From Thraustochytrium sp. TN22 (lineage: Eukaryota > Sar > Bigyra > Thraustochytrida > Thraustochytriidae): 64,000 nt of DNA. Shown here in pieces: positions 18,059 to 27,400 of the stretch. The stretch lies in NCBI GenBank assembly GCA_013306675.1, contig JABLUY010000127.1:1-64000 (forward strand). The letters run 5' to 3'. Made by a program: the position numbers and the translations under genes. The stretch's first letter is position 1, and every line of letters starts with the position of its first letter. Under the pieces are notes generated by a model. It saw only the letters and a list, made by a program, of their open reading frames with translations, did no database searches and was not told the origin of the DNA.

Positions 18059-19769
18059 GGACGATTCCCTTGCGCTCGTACCCCCGCGTCTCGAAGTCGC
18101 AGTCCCCGCCGGAGTTCTTCCTCTCTTTCACCAAAAGCGGGTGACACGAAGGAGGCGCTGGTCAGCCACCGCGTCGCGCCGCGCTGCGTCGCGTTTGGTG
18201 CTTGCCGGAGCTGGCCGCTGCGGCTCGGACAGGCGCAGCGAAATCAGTCTGTCTAGCTAGCGAGCTAGCTAGCTAACTTAGTCAGGCTGCGCGTAGCCAG
18301 GCTGCACGGGCCACGCGCACGGCACAAGCTCGACGGCGCAGACGGTCTGCGCAGTCTCGCTCACAGTCACAGATCCGTGCGGTCCCTGCCAGCAAATGCA
18401 ACGCGCCACTGCCGCTTCGTCGGGCCTGGAAGTCTTCGCCGCCTCGTCTCGCGCCACGTACCCGGCCACGCGCGCTGGCCGCTGGCCGATGCGATATCTG
18501 TGCAGCGCTCGTTCACGGACCGCACGAGCTCGTACCTGCGCCGGCGCGCCGACGCGTCCAAGTCCCACGCGCGGCCGGCGGGCTGCTCAGCTGCTGCCGG
18601 TGCGGGTCTCGCGCGCCGCCGTTGATTGATTTGCTGCTTGCCTCGCCTGGCCGCCGCTCGGCGATTCGAATTCGAATTCAAACTGGCCGGCTTCGGGCCC
18701 GCGCCGCCGCTGGCCAGCCGCCGGACCGTGGCGCGCGGCGCCTTCTGCTCCGCCCGGGCCTGGCCGCCGCCGAGCGTGCAGTGCAAAAGAGAGATCAGAT
18801 CGGGAGCCTCGGAGAGCGCGGTTCCTCCGTGTTTTGCGCTCTGCGCAGGCGCAGCCGACCCGGAACCGCCTTCGCCCCGCCGCGCCCCCTCTCCCGCGGA
18901 CGGCTTTCGCCCACTAGTTCCAGGAGTTCCGAGCCCGGGCCCGATCTGCTGCAAATGCAGCAAGTGCAGCAAATGCAAATGCAGCGCTGGTACCCGCGGC
19001 AGCAGGGGCTCCGCCGCGCGAATGATGCGCAGCCGTCGCGCCTGGAACGCTCCCCGCCGCTGCCGTCGCCGCCGCAGGCTGCCCAGCAGACCAGCTAGCT
19101 AGCTGCGACCCAGCTGCGGTGCTGGCAGTCGCCGGCAGACCCGCAAGGCCTCGTTCGCCGCGCTGCGCGCGGAGGTCTTGCGCTTCGGGGTCTGCCTCGC
19201 GCGCGGGCTGCAGGCGGCCGGCGGCGGCTGCGTGCGCGGGCGAGCGGGCGAGCGGGCGAGCAGGCCGGCAGGCAGGCAGGCGGCGCCGTCGCGGCTCACG
19301 CGGTGCGCGCGCCATCTGCTTGGAGGCGGAGGCCGGCCGCGCGGCGCTCTGAATCGCTGCGGATTCAGAGGCGTGAGCGGGGGCCGCCGCCATCGCAGGA
19401 AGGAGGGGCGCGAGGGACTAGGGAGCCAAGCAGGCGCCGCAAGGAGCGCTTAGCAGGCAGTGCAAGCAGCGCACACGCCAACCATCAGGCTGCTCGGGAG
19501 CGTGCGAGCGGTGGCGGCGGGCAACGAGCGGTGCTGATCCGCCAGCTGCCAGGACAGCCAGGCGACCTCGGTCTCGCGGGCGTGCAGTTTACCAGCAGGC
19601 ACTGGCAGGCAGAACTGCAGCTGCGACAACTCCGAGTCGAAGCCGGCAACGAGCGCTGCCGGCGGTCGAGTCGAGTCCACGACGCGCCGCGCGGACGCAC
19701 ACACACACACACACGCGCTCACCTGGCGGTCGGGGGACGTCCGGCGCGTAGTAACGCGGGCCTCCCACC
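18059..19769. other. Long divergent intergenic region
   Basis: About 1.7 kb between the LysM-TLDc and PPOX-like genes. It contains GCTA palindromic runs (18251-18276 and 19095-19106), a GAATTCGAATTC self-complementary core near 18666-18678, overlapping TGCAGCAAATGCAAATGCAG copies near 18950-18985 and a (CA)n tract at 19699-19714. Open frames are arginine- or serine-rich with no domain. No gene is supported. Confidence 0.55.
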
Positions 19770-20624
19770 ATGCCCAAGGCGCACGAGCCGCCGCTGTCGG
19801 AAAAGCACCAGGAGTGGCTGTCGAAGCAAAAGGTCTTCTTCGTGGCGACTGCGCCCTTGCACGGCGCCAATCATGTGAACGTGTCGCCCAAGTCGGCTGC
19901 GGAGTTCCGCGTGGTGGATGAGGGCAAGACCGTGGGCTACATGGACTGGACCGGGTCGGGCTCCGAGACCGCCGCGCATGTGCTCGAGAACGGCAGGCTC
20001 ACGCTCATGTTCGTGGCGCTCAAGGGCGCGCCCAACATCATGCGGCTTTACGGCCAGGGCGAGCTCTGGACGCCGGACCGCATCTTCGGCCCGGGCGAGC
20101 GCGCCGCGGCGGTGCGCAGGGCCTGGGGCCTGGAGACGCGCGAGGACTGGGCGGCCCATCACGGTGCGCGCTGCATCATGATGCTCAACGTGGAGCGCTA
20201 CTCCGACTCGTGCGGCTACTCCATCCCCATTTACGACTACGTCAAGGAGCGCAACACGCTGGTCGAGGTCACCGCCAAGGAGACCCCGGCCGAGGTCGTC
20301 GCCTACCGCAACAAGTCCAATGCCTACTCCATTGACGGCCTACGCAGCATCGCGCAGGAGCTCAACAAGAGCGTGCCGCCTTCGCGGGTCCTCAACGATG
20401 GCTTCTACCACGCGCCGGAGGACTGGGCCTCGGCCGGCGGCACCCTCTTCTCGCGCCTAAAGATTCGTCTGCTCATGCTCTGGTCCGCTGGCCTCACGGG
20501 CCGCGCGCGCGACCTCACCTTCACCATGTTGGGCTGCGCGCTCGTGCTCCTCGCGCTCCGTCGCGACCACATGGTGGCACTCCTCAGGCTCCAAGTTGCC
20601 TCCACCGCGGCACGCTCATCATGA
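19770..20624 (+). CDS. PPOX-family FMN-binding split-barrel protein with membrane tail
   Basis: A 284-residue flavoprotein of the pyridoxamine 5'-phosphate oxidase-like class. The core (about 1-205) carries the family signatures FFVATAPLHGANHVNVSPK, YMDWTGSGSETAAHV, GRLTLMFVALKGAPNIMRLYG and SCGYSIPIYDY. Close relatives occur as about 200-residue proteins in bacteria and fungi, with unknown substrates. Here a hydrophobic tail follows (about 235-275, with LTFTMLGCALVLLAL), suggesting a membrane-anchored form. The last 25 or so codons belong to a repeat found again downstream and beside the assembly gap, so the tail may have been gained or remodelled by repeat insertion. The ATG sits in a good context (ACCATGC). 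Confidence 0.85.
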   Translation: MPKAHEPPLSEKHQEWLSKQKVFFVATAPLHGANHVNVSPKSAAEFRVVDEGKTVGYMDWTGSGSETAAHVLENGRLTLMFVALKGAPNIMRLYGQGELWTPDRIFGPGERAAAVRRAWGLETREDWAAHHGARCIMMLNVERYSDSCGYSIPIYDYVKERNTLVEVTAKETPAEVVAYRNKSNAYSIDGLRSIAQELNKSVPPSRVLNDGFYHAPEDWASAGGTLFSRLKIRLLMLWSAGLTGRARDLTFTMLGCALVLLALRRDHMVALLRLQVASTAARSS

Positions 20625-20989
20625 GGATTGCCAGTGCTGCCAAGAGAAGAATTTGAAGGAAAAGAAGACGTTGGGTCGCGCGGGCGACATCATGATTTGA
20701 TCGCGCGGCCGGCCCGTGCGACCGGAGTCGAAGATCCTCGCGCTCCTTCGCGACCGTGTGGTGGCACTCCTCAAGCTCCAAGTTGCATCCCCGGCCGTCA
20801 CCACCGCGACGCGCTCATTAGANNNNNNNNNNNNNNNNNNNNNNNNNNNNNNNNNNNNNNNNNNNNNNNNNNNNNNNNNNNNNNNNNNNNNNNNNNNNNN
20901 NNNNNNNNNNNNNNNNNNNAGGCTTGCTCGCGGCACGTGCCGAGCGAGACGTTGGGTCGCGCGCGACATTTGATCGCGCAGCCGGCCCG
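20548..20989. repeat. Tandem repeat around the assembly gap
   Basis: A segment at 20548-20599 recurs at 20735-20786 with about five mismatches, an offset of 187 bp. The part at about 20666-20717 recurs after the gap at about 20947-20989 with two small deletions. The N-run therefore sits inside a tandem array of about 190-bp units, and copy number is unknown. The first copy overlaps the last codons of the PPOX-like gene. Confidence 0.8.
20823..20919. other. Assembly gap (97 N)
   Basis: A run of 97 undetermined bases. Because it lies within a tandem repeat, its true length could differ substantially. Confidence 0.99.
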
Positions 20990-21166
20990 GTTCTTCGGTC
21001 GAAAACGGTGGAAAAAGATCCCTGCGCCTCAGCAGCTCGGCGCAGCTCGGCGGCCCGGACTCGCGGCACTGCAGCCAGACCTCGAACGAAGGAGCGCGGC
21101 GCGGAGAGGCTCCGCGCAGACGGGCGGCGGCGGCGGCAGCGGTGGGAGCGGCTGCGGCAGGGCAGC

Positions 21167-21937
21167 ATGTTCCGGCGCATTGCAGAGAGCTTCGCGCGGC
21201 AGTACGGCAACCGGCATGTGGCGGTGGTGCGCATGAACGGCGTCATCATGGACCAGGTGCCGGCACGCGCAAACCACGTCAACCTCGAGCGGTACAACAT
21301 CTGCCTGACGTCGGCGTTTGCGAGCAACCCGCGCAGCGTGGCGCTGCAGATCAACTCGCCCGGCGGCTCGCCCGTGCAGAGCGCGCTCATGCTCAAGCGT
21401 GTGCGCCAGCTCAAGAAGCGCTACGGCGCGGTTTTCCAGCGCGATATCCCAGTCGTGGCCTTCATCGAGGACTCGGGCCTCAGCGGGGGCTACTATCTGG
21501 CGTGCGCTGCGGACCGCATCGTGTGCGAGGAGTCCAGTCTGGTAGGCAGCATCGGCGTCATCCTCAGCAGTTTCGGCTTCCAGGGAACGGCTGAGAAGCT
21601 CGGCGTCGAGCGCCGCGTCTACACGGCCGGTACCAACAAGAACAAGCTGGATCCCTTCCTGCCTGAAAAGGAGGAGGACGTCAAGGCAGCCAAGACCATT
21701 CTCGATGGCATGCACGAGGTCTTTATCGGCGCTGTCAAGGAGGCCCGCGGCGACCGGCTCACGGCCAACGATGAGGAGCTCTTCAACGGCGACTTCTTCG
21801 TCGGCAAGCGCGCGCAAGAAGTTGGCCTGGTCGATGAGGTCGCCTCTTTGCATGACTTTTGCGAGCGCGAGTACGGCAACAAGATTTCTTACCGCTACTT
21901 TCGTCCGCGGGCCACCTTCCCGCAGCTCTTTGGATGA
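21167..21937 (+). CDS. Signal peptide peptidase A/SohB-type serine protease (S49)
   Basis: A 256-residue half-length S49 peptidase. The sequence shows VAVVRMNGVIM, the oxyanion segment INSPGGSPVQSA (about 63-73), the nucleophile in DSGLSGGYYLACAAD (Ser106) and a general-base Lys in AGTNKNKLDPF (Lys158). The Ser-Lys spacing of 52 is the same as in short bacterial SppA, as I recall it. It would degrade membrane-derived peptides or leftover signal peptides. No signal peptide or membrane helix is seen; the basic N-terminus (MFRRIAESFARQYG) might be an organelle-targeting stretch. Upstream in-frame sequence to 20924 is repeat-derived, so the internal Met was chosen. Confidence 0.9.
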   Translation: MFRRIAESFARQYGNRHVAVVRMNGVIMDQVPARANHVNLERYNICLTSAFASNPRSVALQINSPGGSPVQSALMLKRVRQLKKRYGAVFQRDIPVVAFIEDSGLSGGYYLACAADRIVCEESSLVGSIGVILSSFGFQGTAEKLGVERRVYTAGTNKNKLDPFLPEKEEDVKAAKTILDGMHEVFIGAVKEARGDRLTANDEELFNGDFFVGKRAQEVGLVDEVASLHDFCEREYGNKISYRYFRPRATFPQLFG

Positions 21938-21979
21938 ACCCGTAGGCCGTCGGCCGGCCCAAGAGCGCTACCAGCTATC

Positions 21980-22032
21980 TGAGAGAGAGAGAGAGAGAGA
22001 GACAGACAGAGAGAGAGAGACAGAGAGAGATA
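21980..22032. repeat. GA-rich dinucleotide microsatellite
   Basis: (GA)n with several CAGA interruptions, 43 bp after the S49 peptidase stop. It lies in the convergent 277-bp spacer before the sulfotransferase gene. Confidence 0.9.
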
Positions 22033-22214
22033 GTGTGAGAGACTGTGCTGTAAACCTTTTCTCTGAGTGTTGCTGGTTGAAGATTCATTGTACATGGTGT
22101 GGAGAGGGCCGCGCAGGGGCTCGGGCCGCATGCAAAAGTCCTCGATGCCTTGGTCATGGCCGCAGTCCTCTTTCTTCACCGTCGCGGTAGGAGTCCGTTT
22201 CTCCTCTGCTTGCT

Positions 22215-23426
22215 TTACATGACATGGCAATCGTCGTCCTTCTTCTGTTTGGTGGAGGACTTCGCCTCCTCACCCTCCTCGGGCTCCTCGGGCACGGCGT
22301 TGGTGCGAGGCAGGTCCACCTTCTCCTCCTCGCTCGGCATTCGCGACAGATCGCGACTGAGGTGCGTGGACGTTCCGCGCTGCAGCTTGAGCGCCCGGCG
22401 CGGGCATTGTGGGTCGGGCGGGCCGGTGCCGTCATAGTGGAAGAGGCGGAAGTCCGTTGCGTACATCTCCGACACGCGCGTCACCACCCACTGGTCGCTA
22501 TAGTAGGCGAGATAGTCGATCTCGCCGGCGAGCGAGCTCGCGCACAGACGCGGGAGCTCGCCGACCTCGATCCGGCGGTGCAGGTTGCGCGTGTCGGCTG
22601 CTCCGCTGCGCAGCATCTCGATGCCGTCGCGAATGCGCTCCAGCGCAAAAAGCGCGTCCACAATGAGGTTATTGGCCGGGTCCGTGAGAAAGGTGAACTG
22701 CGGCCGGAACTGCGGCGGGCAAAAGCTCTGCCCAACCTTGGTGCCCTTGACCGGAAGTGGCAGCGGCCAGCGTGAGTCGTTCAGGCAGTCCTTGCGATGC
22801 AACTGGAAGAGATAGTCCACCACCGCCTCGAAGGAGCCAAGCTTGTGCACCAGCTGAGCGCTGATGCGGTCCTCTGCGCTCAACTTCGGGTCGTTCTCGT
22901 CCAGCTCGCGCAGCGCCTCGTATGCGCTGGCTAGTCGCGCCCACGGGTTGCGCACCGCCGCGATGCGGAACATCTCCGAGAATCGCCCATAGCTGAAGCG
23001 CGCCTCCAGCTGCTCCGCGGCCAGGAAAACGCGGTCTGGCAGCTTGTGGCCGTCCTGCGCAAAGATGGCGTTCTCCAGTGAGGTCGACCCGGCGCGCGGC
23101 ACGTGAATGAACGCCACGTCCGTCTCTTGGAAGAGCCTCAGCCAGCGTTCCACCTCGCGCTTGCTCTTCTTGAGCTCCTGCCGGCACTCGTCCTTGCTCT
23201 CAAGCCCGATGCCCAGCTCGTTCATCATCCTGGCCGATCGACCACGACGGCGCCGTGCCGACCGTCTGTGTCTGCGTGCGTCGTCTGCTTCCTTGCCTGC
23301 GTGCCTGCCGCTACCGCGACCAGTCCCTTGCCGCACCAGCACTGGCGCGGAGTCCGACACGTGATCGCAGTCACTGTGCGGACGCTTGGCGGATTCCTGT
23401 GACTTGGACTGCTCTGGCCTAGGCAT
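22215..23426 (-). CDS. Sulfotransferase-family protein (P-loop, PAPS-dependent)
   Basis: A 403-residue protein with both PAPS-binding signatures of the sulfotransferase fold: the 5'-phosphosulfate loop FIHVPRAGSTSLENA (107-120) and the 3'-phosphate element AAVRNPWARLASAYE (156-170). The layout resembles Golgi carbohydrate sulfotransferases. No N-terminal membrane anchor or signal is visible, so it is either cytosolic or its true first exon is missed. The C-terminal tail is Lys/Glu/Asp-rich and ends CHVM; this has a cysteine four residues from the end and could be tested as a prenylation box. Residues 1-66 are low-complexity, and tandem Met codons at 67-68 (23228) are an alternative start. A 45-bp tandem duplication covers the upstream start codon. 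Confidence 0.8.
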   Translation of the reverse strand: MPRPEQSKSQESAKRPHSDCDHVSDSAPVLVRQGTGRGSGRHAGKEADDARRHRRSARRRRGRSARMMNELGIGLESKDECRQELKKSKREVERWLRLFQETDVAFIHVPRAGSTSLENAIFAQDGHKLPDRVFLAAEQLEARFSYGRFSEMFRIAAVRNPWARLASAYEALRELDENDPKLSAEDRISAQLVHKLGSFEAVVDYLFQLHRKDCLNDSRWPLPLPVKGTKVGQSFCPPQFRPQFTFLTDPANNLIVDALFALERIRDGIEMLRSGAADTRNLHRRIEVGELPRLCASSLAGEIDYLAYYSDQWVVTRVSEMYATDFRLFHYDGTGPPDPQCPRRALKLQRGTSTHLSRDLSRMPSEEEKVDLPRTNAVPEEPEEGEEAKSSTKQKKDDDCHVM

Positions 23427-23482
23427 TCAAAAGTGGAGAACCTGTGACTTGGACTGCCTTGACACTGGCATTGCAAACTGGA
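23397..23482. repeat. 45-bp imperfect tandem duplication over a start codon
   Basis: CTGTGACTTGGACTGC begins both 23397 and 23442. The two units continue to align over about 41 bp with a handful of mismatches. Each contains a minus-strand ATG (ends at 23426 and 23469), so the sulfotransferase start region is duplicated. Confidence 0.75.
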
Positions 23483-23610
23483 AAACGGCTCTTGCGCAAG
23501 AGCTGGTAACTTTTCCGCTCCAGGCGCCCGCAGTGCTCCCCTCCAGGCGAGGCCAAAGGCACAGGCCAGGATGCGGGCGAGTGCGCCGAGATCGACACGA
23601 CAGGCCGTGA

Positions 23611-24122
23611 GTTATAGCAGTGCGTAGCAGGCCATAGCAGTGCGTAGCAGTCAGAGCAGTGTCACAGCGGCAGGCACTCTGGTATGGAACCCGGGTACCA
23701 TGGGTGGCATTGGAGCACCTGCGAACCTATTGATTCGTGTCCATTCATGGCCGCGCGCGCGGCATCGACGCAGCATCGAAAGAACGACAAAGAAATGGAC
23801 AGATAAGGATAGCCTGGTGCAGCCGAGCGGACGCGTCCGAGCGGACGCGTCCGCTCGTCCGCTCGGCTCCTCGCGCTGCAGCGATGTATCCTTCAAGACC
23901 ACGTCTCGCGTCCAAGACACGCGCGTCCTCCACTGCTCAACCTCGCTTACGCTCGCCCCCCAGAGCGCAAGCTGCCGCCTTGGCACCCTCTCGTAACGGT
24001 ACTGCAGTGGTGCCAGCACCCAATGCCACCCATGGTACCCGGGTTCCATACCAGAGTGCCTGCCGCTGTGACACTGCTCTGACTGCTACGCACTGCTATG
24101 GCCTGCTACGCACTGCTATAAC
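23611..24122. mobile_element. Foldback/MITE-like element with 103-bp perfect inverted arms
   Basis: The left arm (23611-23713) and right arm (24020-24122) are exact reverse complements over 103 bp, enclosing a 306-bp unique centre. The arms contain internal short repeats (ATAGCAGTGCGTAGCAG twice). The centre holds a nested 48-bp near-palindrome at 23821-23868. No reading frame with a transposase motif is present, so if mobile it is non-autonomous. I cannot identify a clean target-site duplication: flanks read CCGTGA on the left and TTGCGC on the right. Perfect arm identity implies a young element, or one maintained by conversion. An inverted duplication without transposition is the alternative. 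Confidence 0.7.
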
Positions 24123-24485
24123 TTGCGCAGCGCCCTGGGCTTGATCGCGGAGAAACCACTTGTCAGGAGTTGTGCCATCAAGGTTGGACGCCATGCGGCC
24201 ATGGTAGTATGATGGTACCCCTGGTAGCCCGCCCTCCTCATGTCATGTCAGCTACTTACTAATAAGACGTGACACGTGCTGCTGCAAAAGATCTAACTTA
24301 GGGCGGCGGACGCGCGCCCGGCGAGCCGCGGTTCGACCTCGACTCTGCAGCTACGTTCTGCAAAAGCGCATCAGGCGCCGGCGCGGGCGCGCAGAGAGAG
24401 ACCGAGGGGAGAGCGAGGGACGGCGAGCGCGCAGCCCGAGCGGCGCCCGCGGACGGCGCGCGGCTCTCGGCGCTGGCCAGCGAAG

Positions 24486-27400
24486 ATGGCGCCGCACGAC
24501 GGGGACGCGCGCGCGAGCCGCGTGGTGGGCTCCGTCGGGTTCGAGCGGCCCGAGGTGGTGGAGGTGACGCGGCAGGACATGCTCGTGGAGGAGGGCGTGC
24601 ACTGCGCGATGCCGTACTGCGTCAAGTTCTACGCGCCGGCGGGCGCGGACGCCGAGGAGGCCAAGGAGCGCGTGCGCAAGGCGTGCTGCGCGGTCTTCGA
24701 GGAGACGGAGCGCGTCTTTAGCCTTTGGCGCGATGACAGCGAGCTGTGCGCCATCAACGCGCTGGCCGCGGAGGAGTCGCGCGAGCTGTCGCCGCCCATG
24801 CAGACGGTGCTGGCGGCGGCGGCCGAGGCGGTGCGGCAGACCCGCGGCGCCTTCGACCCGGCCTTTCGGCCGCTGCTGGACCACTACGTGGCGGCGGCGC
24901 GCAAACGGCACAACGCGCAGGCGGCACCCGCCAGCCCGTCGCATGGGCCGCCGCCGGCGGACTGGGAGAAGCGCCTGGGCGAGCGCGCCGTGACGCTGTG
25001 GCGGTCGCTCCTGGACCGCGGCTTCGGTGACGAAGGCGGCATCTCGCGCGCCGTGCAGCACGTCAAGGCGCACGCGAGCTGGGACTCGAGCTTCTCGCTG
25101 AGCGCCGATGGCACGCGCATCACCAAACTGCTGGGCGGCGCGCGCCTGGACCTGAACGGGATCGCCAAGGGTTGGGCCATCGACGAACTCGTAGACCGCC
25201 TGCAGCGCGACGCCGGCCTGGCGTCCGCCTTCGTGGACTGGGCCGGCGACATCAAGGTGCTAGGCGCGCACCCGGACGGCCGCCCGTGGACCGTGGCCAT
25301 CGTGGAGCCGCCCTCGCTGGACCGCCTCGAGCAGGCCGCGGCGCACGCCGCGCAGTCCGAGGACCAGGTCTCGCTGCGGCTCGGCACGAGCGGCGCCTTC
25401 TACGAGGCGCACACCGTCCCGGCCGGCAGCGTGAAAAAGTACCTTGTGCAGCTGGAGCTGGCCTCGGGCCAGGCCGTGGCCACCTCGGGCGACTACGAGC
25501 ACGTCTTTCGGCACCGCGGCCGCCTGTACGCGCACGTGCTGGACCCGCGCAAGGCCGCCATGGCGCTCGTGGACAACGAGAGCCTGGCGCAGGCCACCGT
25601 GGTGTGCTCGTCCGCCATGTTCGCGGACGCGCTCGCCACGGCGGCCCTGGCGGCGCGCGCGCCACCGGCGGCGCGCGCGCTCCTCGACCCTCTGCGCACC
25701 TGCTTCCACAAACCGCTCACGGACTTTGTGCTGTACGCGCGCGGCGGCCCGCGCGTGGTGCGCATGAGCGTGCCCGGCGTCGAGCTCAAGGCGTCGCGCG
25801 AGGCGCGCTGGAAGGAGCACAGCCCGGCGCGCGTCGTCATCGTGGGCGCGGGCCTGGCCGGCTTCAGCGCCGCCGTGGAGGCCGCCGACGCCGGCGCCAG
25901 CGTCGTGCTGCTCGAGAAGGAGGCGCGCACCGGCGGCAACTCCGCCAAGGCGACCTCGGGCATCAACGGCTGGGGCACGTCCACGCAGGCCGAGCTCGGC
26001 GTCGCGGACCGCGAGGCGCTCTTCGAGCGCGACACGCATCGCAGCGGCAAGGGCGGCTGCACGCACCAGAGTCTCGTGCGCACGCTGTCCACCAAGTCGG
26101 CGCCCGCCGTGGACTGGCTCAGGACGCGCTTCGGCATCCCGCTCACCGTGCTGAGCCAGCTCGGCGGCCACAGCGCCAAGCGCACGCACCGCGCGCCGCC
26201 CGACGAGCACGGCAACCCGGTGCCCATCGGCTACCTCATCACCAAGACGCTGCGCGCCGCTGTCGACGCTGAATACCAGGGCCGCATCGAGATCCGCACC
26301 AACTGCTGCATGACCGACCTCCTCACGGCCGAGGACGGCAGCGGCCGCATCTGCGGTGTGCGCTACGAGCGCACGGCGCCGGGAAATGGCGACGTGCCCG
26401 CCTCCGCCACGACCGAAACGATCGAGGCGGACGCGGTCGTGCTGGCCACGGGCGGCTTCGGCTGCGACAAGACCTCGAGCAGCCTGCTCAAGCAGTACCG
26501 GCCTGACCTGGACGGCATCCCCACGACGAACGGCGCCTTCGCCACGGGCGACGGCGTCAAGGTCGCCGCGCGCCTCGGCGCCAACCTCATCGACATGGAC
26601 AAGGTGCAGCTGCATCCGACGGGCTTCGTGGACCCCAAGGACCCGTCCAACCCAACCAAGTTCCTCGCCCCGGAGGCCATCCGCGGGTCCGGCGGCGTCC
26701 TCGTCAACGGCGATGGCCGCCGCTTCGTGGACGAGCTCGACCTGCGCAGCGTGGTTGCGGCCGCCATTCAAAAGAACTGCGCGCCCTACCGCGACGGCGA
26801 CTATACGGGACAGCCCTTCGCCTGGGTCATCCTCTCGCAGGCTGCGCAGGAGCTCTTCGGCCCGCCCACGCTCGCCTTTTACCGCGACCGCCTCGGTCTC
26901 TTCGAGTCCTGCGAGGACGTGGCCGCCTGCGCGCGCATCATCGGCTGCGATGCGGCGCAGCTCGAGAGCACGCTGGCGGCCTACGAGCGCGCCGCGGCCA
27001 GTGGCGTGTGCGAGCAGACCGGCAAGCTGGTCTTCCCGTCCAGCATCGGGGCGGGCGACCGCAATCTGGTCATGGCGCGCGTCACGCCGAGCATCCACTA
27101 CACCATGGGCGGCGTCGACATCAACGCGAGCGCCGAGGTGCAGTCGCTCATCCCGAACAACGTCATCGGCAAGCACCGGCACATCCCCGGCCTCTTCGCT
27201 GCGGGCGAGGTCACGGGCGGCGTGCACGGCGCGAACCGCCTCGGCGGCAACAGCCTGCTGGAGTGCGTCGTCTTCGGCCGCATCGCCGGCGAGCGCGCCG
27301 CCACCATCAAGCAGCCGCGCGCCTCGCTGCTCGCGGACGCCGAAACCTCGGCACCGGCCGGCTGGGTCACCTGCGTGCTGCGCGAGACGCGCAACACGGA

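Noticed and set aside
23611-24122. The inverted repeat as a transcription terminator or a tRNA-type structure
   Set aside because: Arms of 103 bp separated by 306 bp are far too large, and no tRNA signatures are present.
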